Positions 1-6,285 of a stretch of DNA of 7,076 nt are shown piece by piece. The stretch comes from Thermodesulfobacteriota bacterium (GTDB lineage Bacteria; Desulfobacterota; BSN033; UBA1163), in assembly GCA_030024065.1 (NCBI GenBank), contig JASEIE010000213.1:1-7076 (forward strand). Direction: 5' to 3'. Both the position numbers and the translations under genes were made by a program. The notes beneath the pieces were generated by a model. The model made no database searches and was not told the origin of the DNA. It saw only the letters and a list, made by a program, of their open reading frames with translations. Within the stretch, counting starts at the first letter, position 1; each line of letters begins with the position of its first letter.

Positions 1-1
1 G

Positions 2-856
2 GGTTGTTGATACCGGTCCTCCCATCAGGGCCGCCCCCAGGATGACCACGGCAGAGGAGGTTTGAGCACAGAAGGCATGAACCGATCTCAGGCGATAAAT
101 TTTTGTACCAAGGGTTTTAATGATTCGCCATCCCCCGCTTGCTGTTCCTAATGCGATAGCCGCCGCGCAACTGGCAATCACCCAGAAAGGGACATGAAAG
201 GTTGGAGAGATTCCGAGGATGACAAGGGACATTGTAATGATCCCCATCGATTTCTGAGCATCGTTTGCCCCATGACTGAGCGAAAGGGCAATGGAGGAGG
301 GGATCTGCATGTGTCTGAAAAAAATATTTATTCCGGGCGTGGCATTTTGAGATAGCCGGAATGTGATCTTTAAAAAGAGTGTTCCGAAGAATAAGCCCAC
401 TACCGGAGAAAGGATCAATACGGTAACGACATAGAGAATGCCACTCCATAGGATTTTATCCGGTCCATAGGCCAGCAGGACTGCTCCCAGCATCCCGCCA
501 ATCAATGCATGGGAAGAACTGGAGGGAAGGCCGAAGAACCAGGTGATGAGATTCCACAAAATGGCGCCGATCAGCGCCGCAACAATAAGGATGATAGAAA
601 TATCCATGGCCCTTGTGTCGAAGGTTGAGATATCGATAATCCCTTTTCCGATGGTTTGAGCCACGGCTGTCCCGAAGAGAAAGGGGCCGATAAAATGGGC
701 AATGGCCGCCATGCCCAGGGCTTTCCGAGGTGTCATGGCGCCGGTGGCAATGATGGTAGCGACCACATTGGCTGCGTCGTGAAAGCCATTGGAGTAGTCG
801 AAGAAAAGGGCCAGGGCCACGACGAGGATAGCGAATAATAAAATCGAACCTTCGAT
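2..856 (-). CDS. PiT-family inorganic phosphate transporter, C-terminus cut by window edge
   Basis: This is an inner-membrane carrier that takes up phosphate, in this family usually with H+ or Na+. The frame is open from the window edge up to a stop at 874-872 and gives 285 residues. It shows the family signatures in order: DYSNGFHDAAN (residues 20-30), GLPSSSSHALIGG in the middle, LSHGANDAQKSMG (about 193-205) and GGPVSTT at the truncated end. Long hydrophobic segments lie between these motifs. The two PiT half-repeats are therefore present and only about 40-50 C-terminal residues are missing, judged from usual family length. There is no ATG, GTG or TTG before codon 13, which already lies inside the first membrane helix. 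A Shine-Dalgarno-like AGAAGGGGG (871-863) sits 6 bases before an ATC codon (856-854), which would give MEGSILLF, a normal PiT N-terminus. The start is thus either a rare ATC or a mutated or misread ATG. No PhoU-like (DUF47) partner is seen upstream. The function is certain at family level; the start is not. Confidence 0.93.
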   Translation of the reverse strand, partial: MEGSILLFAILVVALALFFDYSNGFHDAANVVATIIATGAMTPRKALGMAAIAHFIGPFLFGTAVAQTIGKGIIDISTFDTRAMDISIILIVAALIGAILWNLITWFFGLPSSSSHALIGGMLGAVLLAYGPDKILWSGILYVVTVLILSPVVGLFFGTLFLKITFRLSQNATPGINIFFRHMQIPSSIALSLSHGANDAQKSMGIITMSLVILGISPTFHVPFWVIASCAAAIALGTASGGWRIIKTLGTKIYRLRSVHAFCAQTSSAVVILGAALMGGPVSTT

Positions 857-860
857 ATGA

Positions 861-871
861 CACCCCCTTCT
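861..871 (-). promoter_or_regulatory. Ribosome binding site for the PiT gene
   Basis: On the minus strand AGAAGGGGGTG is purine-rich and contains the AAGGGGG core. It ends about 6 bases before the ATC codon at 856-854. It is the main reason for choosing ATC as the PiT start: a GTG at 863-861 overlaps the site itself and opens a frame that encodes an Arg/His-rich protein with no PiT motifs. Confidence 0.5.
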
Positions 872-885
872 CTAAGCTTACTACC

Positions 886-914
886 TATTTAGACAGTTAC
901 ATCACTCTTGTCCA
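886..914 (-). promoter_or_regulatory. Possible sigma70-type promoter for the PiT gene
   Basis: On the minus strand a TGGACA box (914-909, five of six bases matching TTGACA) is followed after 17 bases by TAAATA (891-886), a weak -10 match. A start of transcription near 879 would leave a short leader before the ribosome binding site. The -35 box lies inside one arm of the palindrome at 903-953. The evidence is only a pattern match and the -10 box is poor. Confidence 0.22.
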
Positions 915-953
915 AAATAAAGCTTTTTTAAAAAGCTATTTTGGACAAGAGTG
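903..953. repeat. Long palindrome (17-bp perfect arms) between the threonine-synthase-like and PiT genes
   Basis: Bases 903-919 (CACTCTTGTCCAAAATA) are the exact reverse complement of 937-953. Inside, GCTTTT (922-927) pairs with AAAAGC (931-936), with a two-base bulge (A920, A921) and a 3-base loop, so the whole structure is a 23-bp stem of 51 nt. It lies 26 bases past the stop of the threonine-synthase-like gene and 46 bases before the PiT start. No U-tract follows the stem on either strand, so it is not a textbook Rho-independent terminator. It could still stop transcription, protect mRNA ends, act as an operator, or be a small palindromic or MITE-type element. No clear target-site duplication is seen. 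Confidence 0.8.
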
Positions 954-979
954 TACCCATATAATTAAATGAGCATCAA

Positions 980-2203
980 TTACCATTCATTAGGAATATC
1001 TTCTTCATTTTCCACCGTTGGTAATTTTGGGACATCTATCAGGGGTAGATACTTAAGACCGTTGCCTGTATTTATCAGCAATATCTTTTCGTCAGGTCTA
1101 ATCCAACCATCCGCTTTCAGTTTCTTTAAAGCAACAAATGTCGTTGCCCCCTCGGGGCATACGTGTAAACCTTCCTTTTCTGCAATCTCAATTTGCGCAT
1201 CCATAGTCTCTTTTAGACTAACCGCCAAAGCTTTGCCATTTGTTCTACGAAGAATATCCAAAACCATAAAATCACAACGTGGTTTTGGGGACCGTAGGCC
1301 GCCCAAGACATTGTGGACATTTTCCCATAAATCACATTCGGATTTATTTTCGTCAAACGCCTTGACATACGGGGCGCATCCTTCCAATTGAACAACCACC
1401 AAACGAGGGTTCTTAGGAGATATCCAGCCCACCTCAGTGAGCTCAGAAAATGCCTTCCATATTCCAACAATCCCAGTTCCCGTACCGGTAGGATAGATGA
1501 TGACGTCTGGGAGTTCCCATTGGAACATTTCTGCTATTTCTAAGCCCATGGTTTTCTTACCTTCTAATCTGAATGGCTCCCTGAAGCTGTTGGCATTAAA
1601 AATCCCTAATTTCTTCGATAGCTTATCAGCGAAACGATCTAACTTGTGAATGGCTGTCTTGAAAAGAAGGATATGTACTTTACTGAGATAACACTGTTTA
1701 AGGCAACTTTCTTGGACATCATGTGGCATAAGAACATACAAGTCCAATCCCGATTTCGCACTGTAGACCGACCACGCCGCTGCGGCATTTCCAGAGCTGT
1801 TCATGATGGCTGCCGGTATTTTGAGCTCTAATGCTTTTGAAACAGCAACTGATGCGCCTCTATCTTTAAAAGTACCTGTTGGATTCAGTCCTTCATTTTT
1901 TAAATACAATTCATTAAGGCCAAGGAGTTTTCCTATAGAATCTACTTTTATGATTGGTGTATACCCCTCGCCTAAAGTAATATTATTATTTGTGTTTATT
2001 ACAGGAAGAAATTCTTGATAACGCCAGAGCGTTCCAGGCCTTTCTTTTAATATGGATTTTTTTACTTCATTTCTCATCCTTTTTAGATCGTACTTAACAA
2101 GAAGAGGATATCCACAGGAGCAGGTATTATTAATTTCTAAGAATGAATACTGCCTTCTGCATTGTACGCATTCCAAGCACAACAGGAAATTCGTCCCTCC
2201 CAT
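980..2203 (-). CDS. Threonine-synthase-like PLP-dependent enzyme (fold type II) with N-terminal zinc ribbon
   Basis: This is a predicted cytosolic PLP enzyme of 407 residues, complete. An N-terminal zinc ribbon is visible (C12-x2-C15 and C28-x-C30), followed by GEGYTP (78-83) and NPTGTFKDRG (107-116), in which K113 is the expected Schiff-base lysine. SSGNAAAAW (136-144) is the substrate/PLP loop and PTGTGTG (238-244) the glycine-rich phosphate loop. The end contains CPEGATT and NTGNGLKY. Classical threonine synthase converts O-phospho-L-homoserine to threonine and phosphate, and usually has TGHGLKDP near its end. The TGNGLKY ending and the PTGTGTG loop instead point to the broad subfamily often just called threonine synthase, whose members may use other phospho-amino acids (methanogen cysteate synthase is one known relative). 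The reaction here is therefore open. The ATG at 2203 is preferred because GGGAGGTG lies directly before it; a GTG at 2209 overlaps that site. The gene sits 156 bases after the solute-binding-protein gene. Confidence 0.9.
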   Translation of the reverse strand: MGGTNFLLCLECVQCRRQYSFLEINNTCSCGYPLLVKYDLKRMRNEVKKSILKERPGTLWRYQEFLPVINTNNNITLGEGYTPIIKVDSIGKLLGLNELYLKNEGLNPTGTFKDRGASVAVSKALELKIPAAIMNSSGNAAAAWSVYSAKSGLDLYVLMPHDVQESCLKQCYLSKVHILLFKTAIHKLDRFADKLSKKLGIFNANSFREPFRLEGKKTMGLEIAEMFQWELPDVIIYPTGTGTGIVGIWKAFSELTEVGWISPKNPRLVVVQLEGCAPYVKAFDENKSECDLWENVHNVLGGLRSPKPRCDFMVLDILRRTNGKALAVSLKETMDAQIEIAEKEGLHVCPEGATTFVALKKLKADGWIRPDEKILLINTGNGLKYLPLIDVPKLPTVENEEDIPNEW

Positions 2204-2206
2204 GCA

Positions 2207-2214
2207 CACCTCCC
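2207..2214 (-). promoter_or_regulatory. Ribosome binding site deciding the start of the threonine-synthase-like gene
   Basis: GGGAGGTG on the minus strand lies 3 bases before ATG (2203-2201), with the GGAGG core about 5 bases from it. The alternative GTG start at 2209-2207 is the end of this same site, so it cannot easily be used. This shortens the protein by two residues compared with the longest frame. Confidence 0.65.
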
Positions 2215-2260
2215 TGTTAATCTTAAATTCAGCAAATTGTGGGTTTATAGTAATCTACGC

Positions 2261-2288
2261 AATATAAGTGCCTAAGCATTTAAGTGAA
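2261..2288 (-). promoter_or_regulatory. Possible sigma70-type promoter before the threonine-synthase-like gene
   Basis: On the minus strand TTCACT (2288-2283, four of six matches to TTGACA) is separated by 16 bases from TATATT (2266-2261, five of six matches to TATAAT). The boxes sit in the AT-rich 156-base gap between the solute-binding-protein stop and the next start, leaving a leader of about 50 bases. This would allow the PLP enzyme to be expressed apart from the transporter. It is a pattern match only. Confidence 0.3.
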
Positions 2289-2359
2289 ATTATTTATAGT
2301 GATGTGCCCTATTTAAACCCTCCGATATGTTTCTCAATTATTCATGGTTCGTGAAATAT

Positions 2360-3382
2360 CTATTTTCTTAATTCCTTTTTAATTTTATCCCAAATTTTGG
2401 TTACCCTCTCGAAGTCCTCTGATGCTTTATCCTGATCTAAACCGATCACTTTTATTGATTTCATGGAGGGTAGATCTGCAATTTTTTCTACCCCAATATC
2501 GGCTCGTGTTGGTCGTCTGAAATTCTCTCTCAGCACAGCTTCCTGAGCCTCTCGTGAGCAATAGAAGTCGTAAAGGAGTTTCGCCGCTTCCAGGTTCTTG
2601 CAACCTTTGATGAGCGCGACGCCCTCCGGGGATAAGAAGGTTCCGTCTTCCGGGTATATTAATTTAATTTCTTTAGCTCCCCCGGCGACATATTCGTAGG
2701 CTGCATATTCCATGGTGATTCCAAGGGGATATTCCCCTAACCCTACACTTCGGTAGATGGCACTGGCATCGGCAAGCTCTCTTGCCACTCTCAAAAAATT
2801 CCTTAATCCATCTTCGCCGTACGTTTTGTATAAACCATAGACTTGAAGATAAGCAGAACTCGCTGTGAGTGGGTCCGCTATCACAACTTTATCTTTCCAT
2901 TTAGGGTCGAACAGGTCTGTCCATTTCTTTGGAAGTTCTTTCTCAGAGACTAATTTTAGGTTGGCCATGACAACCATCACATGGACATTGACGCCTGTCC
3001 ATAGGTTATTGGGCTGGATGAACGTATCTGGAATCGCTTTTGCTTCTGGTGAAAGATAGGGTGCAAAGTTGTCTTTGTAGGCGCCTAAGACACCGAAACC
3101 ACCACTCCAAAAAACATCACCAAGAGGTCTATCCTTCTCAGCGACTATTCGTTTCATCAGCGCTCCAGTCCCGGCTCGTACGACGGAGACACTGATGTCG
3201 GGATGTTTCTTCTTAAACATAGCCACTGAAAGGTCTATGGCGGATTGCCTGTTTGAAGAGTATAAGACCACGCTTTTGCTGGCCGAAAAACTCTTGCCAG
3301 GGTTACTCCCATCGACCATGAGGACCAAGAAGAAACAAAATGCTACAACCACTGCACGATGAAGAAACAATTTGTGATTCAT
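2360..3382 (-). CDS. ABC transporter periplasmic solute-binding protein (Fe3+/2-aminoethylphosphonate type)
   Basis: This 340-residue secreted protein should capture the substrate and deliver it to the permease. A signal peptide is visible: basic start MNHKLFLHR, then a hydrophobic stretch at about 10-23, with likely cleavage between residues 25 and 34. There is no lipobox cysteine, so it should be free in the periplasm. The mature part shows family-1 binding-protein blocks: VVLYSSNRQSA at the start of the first lobe, RAGTGALMKRIVAEKDRPLGDVFWSGG, WTDLFDPKWKDKVVIADP, TMEYAAYEYVAGGA, IYPEDGTFLSPEGVALIKGCKN and a closing DFYCSREAQEAV segment. Fe3+-binding (FbpA/AfuA) and 2-aminoethylphosphonate-binding proteins share this layout. 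Tyrosines in EYAAYEY recall the iron-binding tyrosines of FbpA but do not prove iron binding. ATG 3382 is preceded by a strong AAAGGAGGTG. It is the third transporter gene, 106 bases after the permease stop. The family is secure; the substrate is not. Confidence 0.93.
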   Translation of the reverse strand: MNHKLFLHRAVVVAFCFFLVLMVDGSNPGKSFSASKSVVLYSSNRQSAIDLSVAMFKKKHPDISVSVVRAGTGALMKRIVAEKDRPLGDVFWSGGFGVLGAYKDNFAPYLSPEAKAIPDTFIQPNNLWTGVNVHVMVVMANLKLVSEKELPKKWTDLFDPKWKDKVVIADPLTASSAYLQVYGLYKTYGEDGLRNFLRVARELADASAIYRSVGLGEYPLGITMEYAAYEYVAGGAKEIKLIYPEDGTFLSPEGVALIKGCKNLEAAKLLYDFYCSREAQEAVLRENFRRPTRADIGVEKIADLPSMKSIKVIGLDQDKASEDFERVTKIWDKIKKELRK

Positions 3383-3388
3383 ACCGCA

Positions 3389-3398
3389 CCTCCTTTAA
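3389..3398 (-). promoter_or_regulatory. Strong ribosome binding site of the solute-binding-protein gene
   Basis: The minus strand reads ATTTAAAGGAGGTGCGGT just before ATG 3382, with the AGGAGG core 6 bases from the start. It is the best ribosome binding site in the window. This matches the usual need for more binding protein than permease in such transporters. Confidence 0.7.
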
Positions 3399-3488
3399 AT
3401 AATTTGTAAATGAGTGTATCAAGGAAATATACTATCCATCTCATTATCCACAAGAATTCAATTCATACAAAACCACCCCCTCTCCACG

Positions 3489-5141
3489 TTATTTTGCACC
3501 GAAAACATCAATTTTTAGGCATTTGATAGCCAGAAATAGAGGAAGGAGAATCGAAGTGATCAGAATGGCACCATAAGCCGAGGCCGGGCCAAATTCCCCG
3601 CTGTCTATCTGATGGAAAATCTTAATAGGCATGGTGGACCATTCTCCAAAATAGAGTACAATGGTTGCGCTAAACTCGGCAAGAGTGGTCACCCACATAA
3701 GAAGGGCCCCAGCAATAATGCCAGGAAGCATCAACGGCACAACCACCTTAAAGAACGTCCTTAAAGGAGGAACACCGAGGTTTATTGAAGCATCTTCGAG
3801 GGAGACCTTAATATTGTATAAAACAGAGGAGCTTGCTCTTATGGCGAACGGAACCTTCCTGACGAAATAGGCAATCAACATAATGACCCAGCTTCCCGTT
3901 AAAATCAGTACGCCTTTGTTGAAGGTAGTTATAAGGCCAATACCCAAAACTGTTCCTGCAACGGCCAGGGGAAACATGGCAAAGGTATCTAACACATATG
4001 TGATTTTAGAGGATTTTCTGACCAAAATGTAGCTCACGAAGGTAGCAAAGAAGAATCCAATGATGGTCGCCATGGTTGCCAGAAAAAAAGAATTGTAAAT
4101 AGGTCTTGGAGCCATAATGAAAGCCGTACGATAACTCTTAATGCTGAATTCGCCAAAATACATCACTGGACCAATGGTCTTCGTAAATGAGGCGATATAG
4201 GTGACCAAAACCGGAGAAAGAGAGAGCGCGATAAGGGAGAAGCAGAATGCCATAACAAAAATCCTGTGGACAAGACAGAGGGCCTTCGTTGGCGGGACCC
4301 TTCTTGACGTCATTTGGTAAACCTTTTTTCCCACAATGCGTTTTTGAATGATCAAGGCAAGGGAAGTGGTTAATAGAAGAATCATAGACAGTGTACTGGC
4401 CATTAATGGTTCCCCGCCCATTTCTTTAACAAACTCCTTGTAGGCTACGACAGCGAGGACTGGAAATCCCTCTCCGAGTATCAACGGTATGCCGAAGTTT
4501 TCTATGGCGAGCGTAAATACCACGAGACCGCTAGCAAAGATGGAAGGGGCAATTACAGGGAGGGTCACCGTCAGATACGTTCGCAATGGGCTCATGCCTA
4601 AATTTTGTGCCGCTTCCTCCAAAGAGGCATCCATCGAACTCATAGCCGATGAGACCATTAGAAAAACATAAGCATAATGTTGAAAGATCAAAACAAGGAC
4701 AACACCCTTCCATCCGTAAATATTCGGGATTTCTAATCCTATCTTCTGAAATAAGAGAGATAAGAAGCCGCTTCTCCCTAATAAGAGGATCCAAGACTGG
4801 GCAACAACGACACTGGGGAGGATGAAGGTGATAAGAGGTAAGATTTTTACAAGTGATTTTAGAGGGAACTCATATCGCCTGACAAAAAAGGCCAGCATGA
4901 TTCCAAGAATCAGGCTTCCGATGGTTACCAAGGCGCTGAGAAACAAACTGTTCAACAATGAGGAACGATAAAAACTGTCTTTCAGAAAAGAATAGTATCC
5001 TTCAAGAGTGATTCCTCCAGATGTCGGGGAGAGGAAGCTTGCCTTAAATAAAGAGAGTAGGGGATAAAGTACGAATAAAAACAGGATGGCAAAAGCGACA
5101 ATGGTAAAAGCGGTCCAAAAGTTTATTCTTGGAAGCTTCAT
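3489..5141 (-). CDS. ABC transporter permease, two fused permease domains (FbpB/PhnU2-like)
   Basis: This inner-membrane channel subunit has 550 residues, counted from ATG 5141. It consists of two consecutive BPD_transp_1 domains in one chain, so a single protein can provide both halves of the membrane pore. Each half carries the cytoplasmic EAA loop that docks the ATPase: EEAAQNLGMSPLRTY at about 175-189 and EDASINLGVPPLRTFF at about 449-464. Many hydrophobic helices surround them, starting with a membrane segment at about 11-35. Fused permeases of this length occur in Fe3+ transporters and in the putative 2-aminoethylphosphonate system 2. A TTG at 5168 would add nine residues. Neither start has a clear Shine-Dalgarno site, and the upstream ATPase frame ends at 5158 when its frameshift is ignored, so translation is probably coupled. 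The gene appears intact. Confidence 0.92.
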   Translation of the reverse strand: MKLPRINFWTAFTIVAFAILFLFVLYPLLSLFKASFLSPTSGGITLEGYYSFLKDSFYRSSLLNSLFLSALVTIGSLILGIMLAFFVRRYEFPLKSLVKILPLITFILPSVVVAQSWILLLGRSGFLSLLFQKIGLEIPNIYGWKGVVLVLIFQHYAYVFLMVSSAMSSMDASLEEAAQNLGMSPLRTYLTVTLPVIAPSIFASGLVVFTLAIENFGIPLILGEGFPVLAVVAYKEFVKEMGGEPLMASTLSMILLLTTSLALIIQKRIVGKKVYQMTSRRVPPTKALCLVHRIFVMAFCFSLIALSLSPVLVTYIASFTKTIGPVMYFGEFSIKSYRTAFIMAPRPIYNSFFLATMATIIGFFFATFVSYILVRKSSKITYVLDTFAMFPLAVAGTVLGIGLITTFNKGVLILTGSWVIMLIAYFVRKVPFAIRASSSVLYNIKVSLEDASINLGVPPLRTFFKVVVPLMLPGIIAGALLMWVTTLAEFSATIVLYFGEWSTMPIKIFHQIDSGEFGPASAYGAILITSILLPLFLAIKCLKIDVFGAK

Positions 5142-5157
5142 AAGTTTGTGTCTGTAT

Positions 5158-5303
5158 TTAAGCTGCAACTCTAAGAACGGGAAAGTACGGAGGGAGGGTT
5201 AGGAATACCTCCTCGTCCTCTTTCTTTATTTCTTCAAAAAAGTTATTCTGCCTTTCTACGGTTATGATTCTATCCTTAAAGGCAAGCATCTTGTATTTCG
5301 TCA
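5158..5303 (-). pseudogene. Detached C-terminal (TOBE domain) end of the ABC ATPase gene
   Basis: Past the 7-bp duplication the ATPase coding information continues in another frame. That frame reads TKYKMLAFKD, RIITVERQNN, FFEEIKKEDE and LTLPPYFPVLRVAA, then stops with TAA at 5160-5158. This has the pattern of the last TOBE-domain strands of PotA/FbpC-type ATPases (T-x-Y followed by a TVE strand). Removing one repeat copy joins it to the upstream frame as FTGPLTKYKM and gives a protein of 357 residues, a normal length. It is not translated by the ordinary route in the sequence as given. The frame ends about 16 bases before the permease ATG, as expected for an intact, coupled gene pair. Confidence 0.8.
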
Positions 5304-6238
5304 GCGGTCCGCGGTCCAGTGAACAAAACGTTCAAGACGCGCCCTTTGATCCTGTTCATACTGTTGGAATTTGGGTTCGCTATTTCTATTTGCTCTGGCC
5401 TTATGCAACAGATGACATTGGAAAGGGATGATTCCTCTGTGGTGACTCGGATAATCTCTCCATCAATGTTGATCTCCGCTATTTTTTGGGCGCCGTCATA
5501 GGAAACCATTGTTCCCTCAAGCAAATTGGGAGAGCCGATAAATTCAGCAACAAACTTGTTTTTGGGGTACTGATAGATGGCTATTGGAGCGGCGATTTGC
5601 TCGATATGTCCTTCTTTCAAGATAGCAATTCTGTCAGAAATGGAGATGGCCTCTTCCTGATCATGCGTGACAAAGACAGTGGTAATATTCACGTCCTTTT
5701 GCAGACGTTTGATAACCTCTCGCATATTGATTCTAAGATTGGCATCTAAATTAGATAGAGGTTCATCCATAAGAAGGGCTTGTGGTTCAATAACCAAGGC
5801 CCTCGCCAAAGCCACTCTTTGTTGTTGGCCGCCGCTAAGTTCGTTTGGGAATCGCTTTTCAAATCCTTGCAATCCTACCTTTTCTAAAATGGCAGCCACT
5901 TTTTTCTCGGTGTCCCTTTTGTTAATCTTACGGGCTTTCAGCCCATATGCCACGTTTCGGTACACATTTAGATTGGGGAAAAGGGCATAATCTTGAAAAA
6001 TCATTCCCGTATTTCTTTTGTGGGCAGGGAGGTCAGTGATACAGTGATTATCGAAATAGAGCTCGCCGAGATCAGGTTTAACAAAGCCGGCGATGATCCG
6101 TAACGTGGTTGTCTTTCCACACCCACTCGGGCCAAGGAGTGTAAATAATTCACCTTGTTCAATTACTAAGTCTACATTATCAACGGCTTTAAGATTTCCA
6201 AAAAACTTAGTAATCCCTTTCAATCTTATTTGAACCAT
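5276..6238 (-). CDS. ABC transporter ATP-binding protein (Fe3+/polyamine/phosphonate class), frameshifted near its C-terminus
   Basis: This cytoplasmic ATPase should power the adjacent permease. The reading frame gives 320 residues with a complete nucleotide-binding domain: Walker A GPSGCGKTT (36-44), Q-loop Q82, signature LSGGQQQR (134-141), Walker B LLMDEP with D158 and E159, D-loop SNLD and switch histidine H192. A C-terminal TOBE region follows (AEFIGSPNLLEG, then IRPEQIEI and GRVLNVLFTGP). The domain breaks off: after FTGP the frame gives RTADEIQDACL and stops, because GCGGTCC is duplicated at 5304-5317. The restored protein would be 357 residues and end at 5158. The truncated product keeps all catalytic motifs but lacks roughly the last 46 residues. 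ATG 6238 has AAAGGGGTG about 6 bases upstream. The gene follows the aminotransferase by 47 bases and leads the transporter genes. Confidence 0.92.
   Translation of the reverse strand: MVQIRLKGITKFFGNLKAVDNVDLVIEQGELFTLLGPSGCGKTTTLRIIAGFVKPDLGELYFDNHCITDLPAHKRNTGMIFQDYALFPNLNVYRNVAYGLKARKINKRDTEKKVAAILEKVGLQGFEKRFPNELSGGQQQRVALARALVIEPQALLMDEPLSNLDANLRINMREVIKRLQKDVNITTVFVTHDQEEAISISDRIAILKEGHIEQIAAPIAIYQYPKNKFVAEFIGSPNLLEGTMVSYDGAQKIAEINIDGEIIRVTTEESSLSNVICCIRPEQIEIANPNSNSMNRIKGRVLNVLFTGPRTADEIQDACL
5304..5317. repeat. Perfect 7-bp tandem duplication (GCGGTCC x2) inside the ABC ATPase gene
   Basis: The two copies at 5304-5310 and 5311-5317 are identical and directly adjacent. Seven bases are not a multiple of three, so the second copy shifts the ATPase frame. 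With one copy the minus-strand translation runs FTGP-LTKYKM without interruption to a family-like C-terminus. With two copies it stops 24 bases further on. This is the typical signature of a slipped-strand duplication. Confidence 0.9.
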
Positions 6239-6285
6239 TCAACACCCCTTTACTTCATTGAAGGTGGAAAGGATCATCCAAAAGA

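Noticed and set aside
117..863. Minus-strand open frames at 117-449 and 456-863
   Set aside because: They are out-of-frame readings of the PiT gene. Their products are rich in Arg, His and Ser with no family motif, while the neighbouring frame holds all PiT signatures.
897..907. TTACATCACTC occurs both here and at 7011-7021, a possible repeat
   Set aside because: Shared 11-mers are expected by chance several times in a 7-kb window, and the flanking bases do not match.
903..953. The palindrome as a standard Rho-independent terminator
   Set aside because: No T-run follows either arm in either direction, and the inner stem is AT-rich.
969..1391. Plus-strand open frame of 140 codons opposite the threonine-synthase-like gene
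   Set aside because: It is antisense to strongly conserved PLP-enzyme motifs, has no visible domain and has no convincing ribosome binding site.
2207..2209. GTG start for the threonine-synthase-like gene
   Set aside because: It is part of the Shine-Dalgarno site that serves the ATG six bases further on.
5319..5990. Plus-strand open frames opposite the ATPase gene
   Set aside because: They lie antisense to Walker, signature and TOBE motifs and show no recognisable features.
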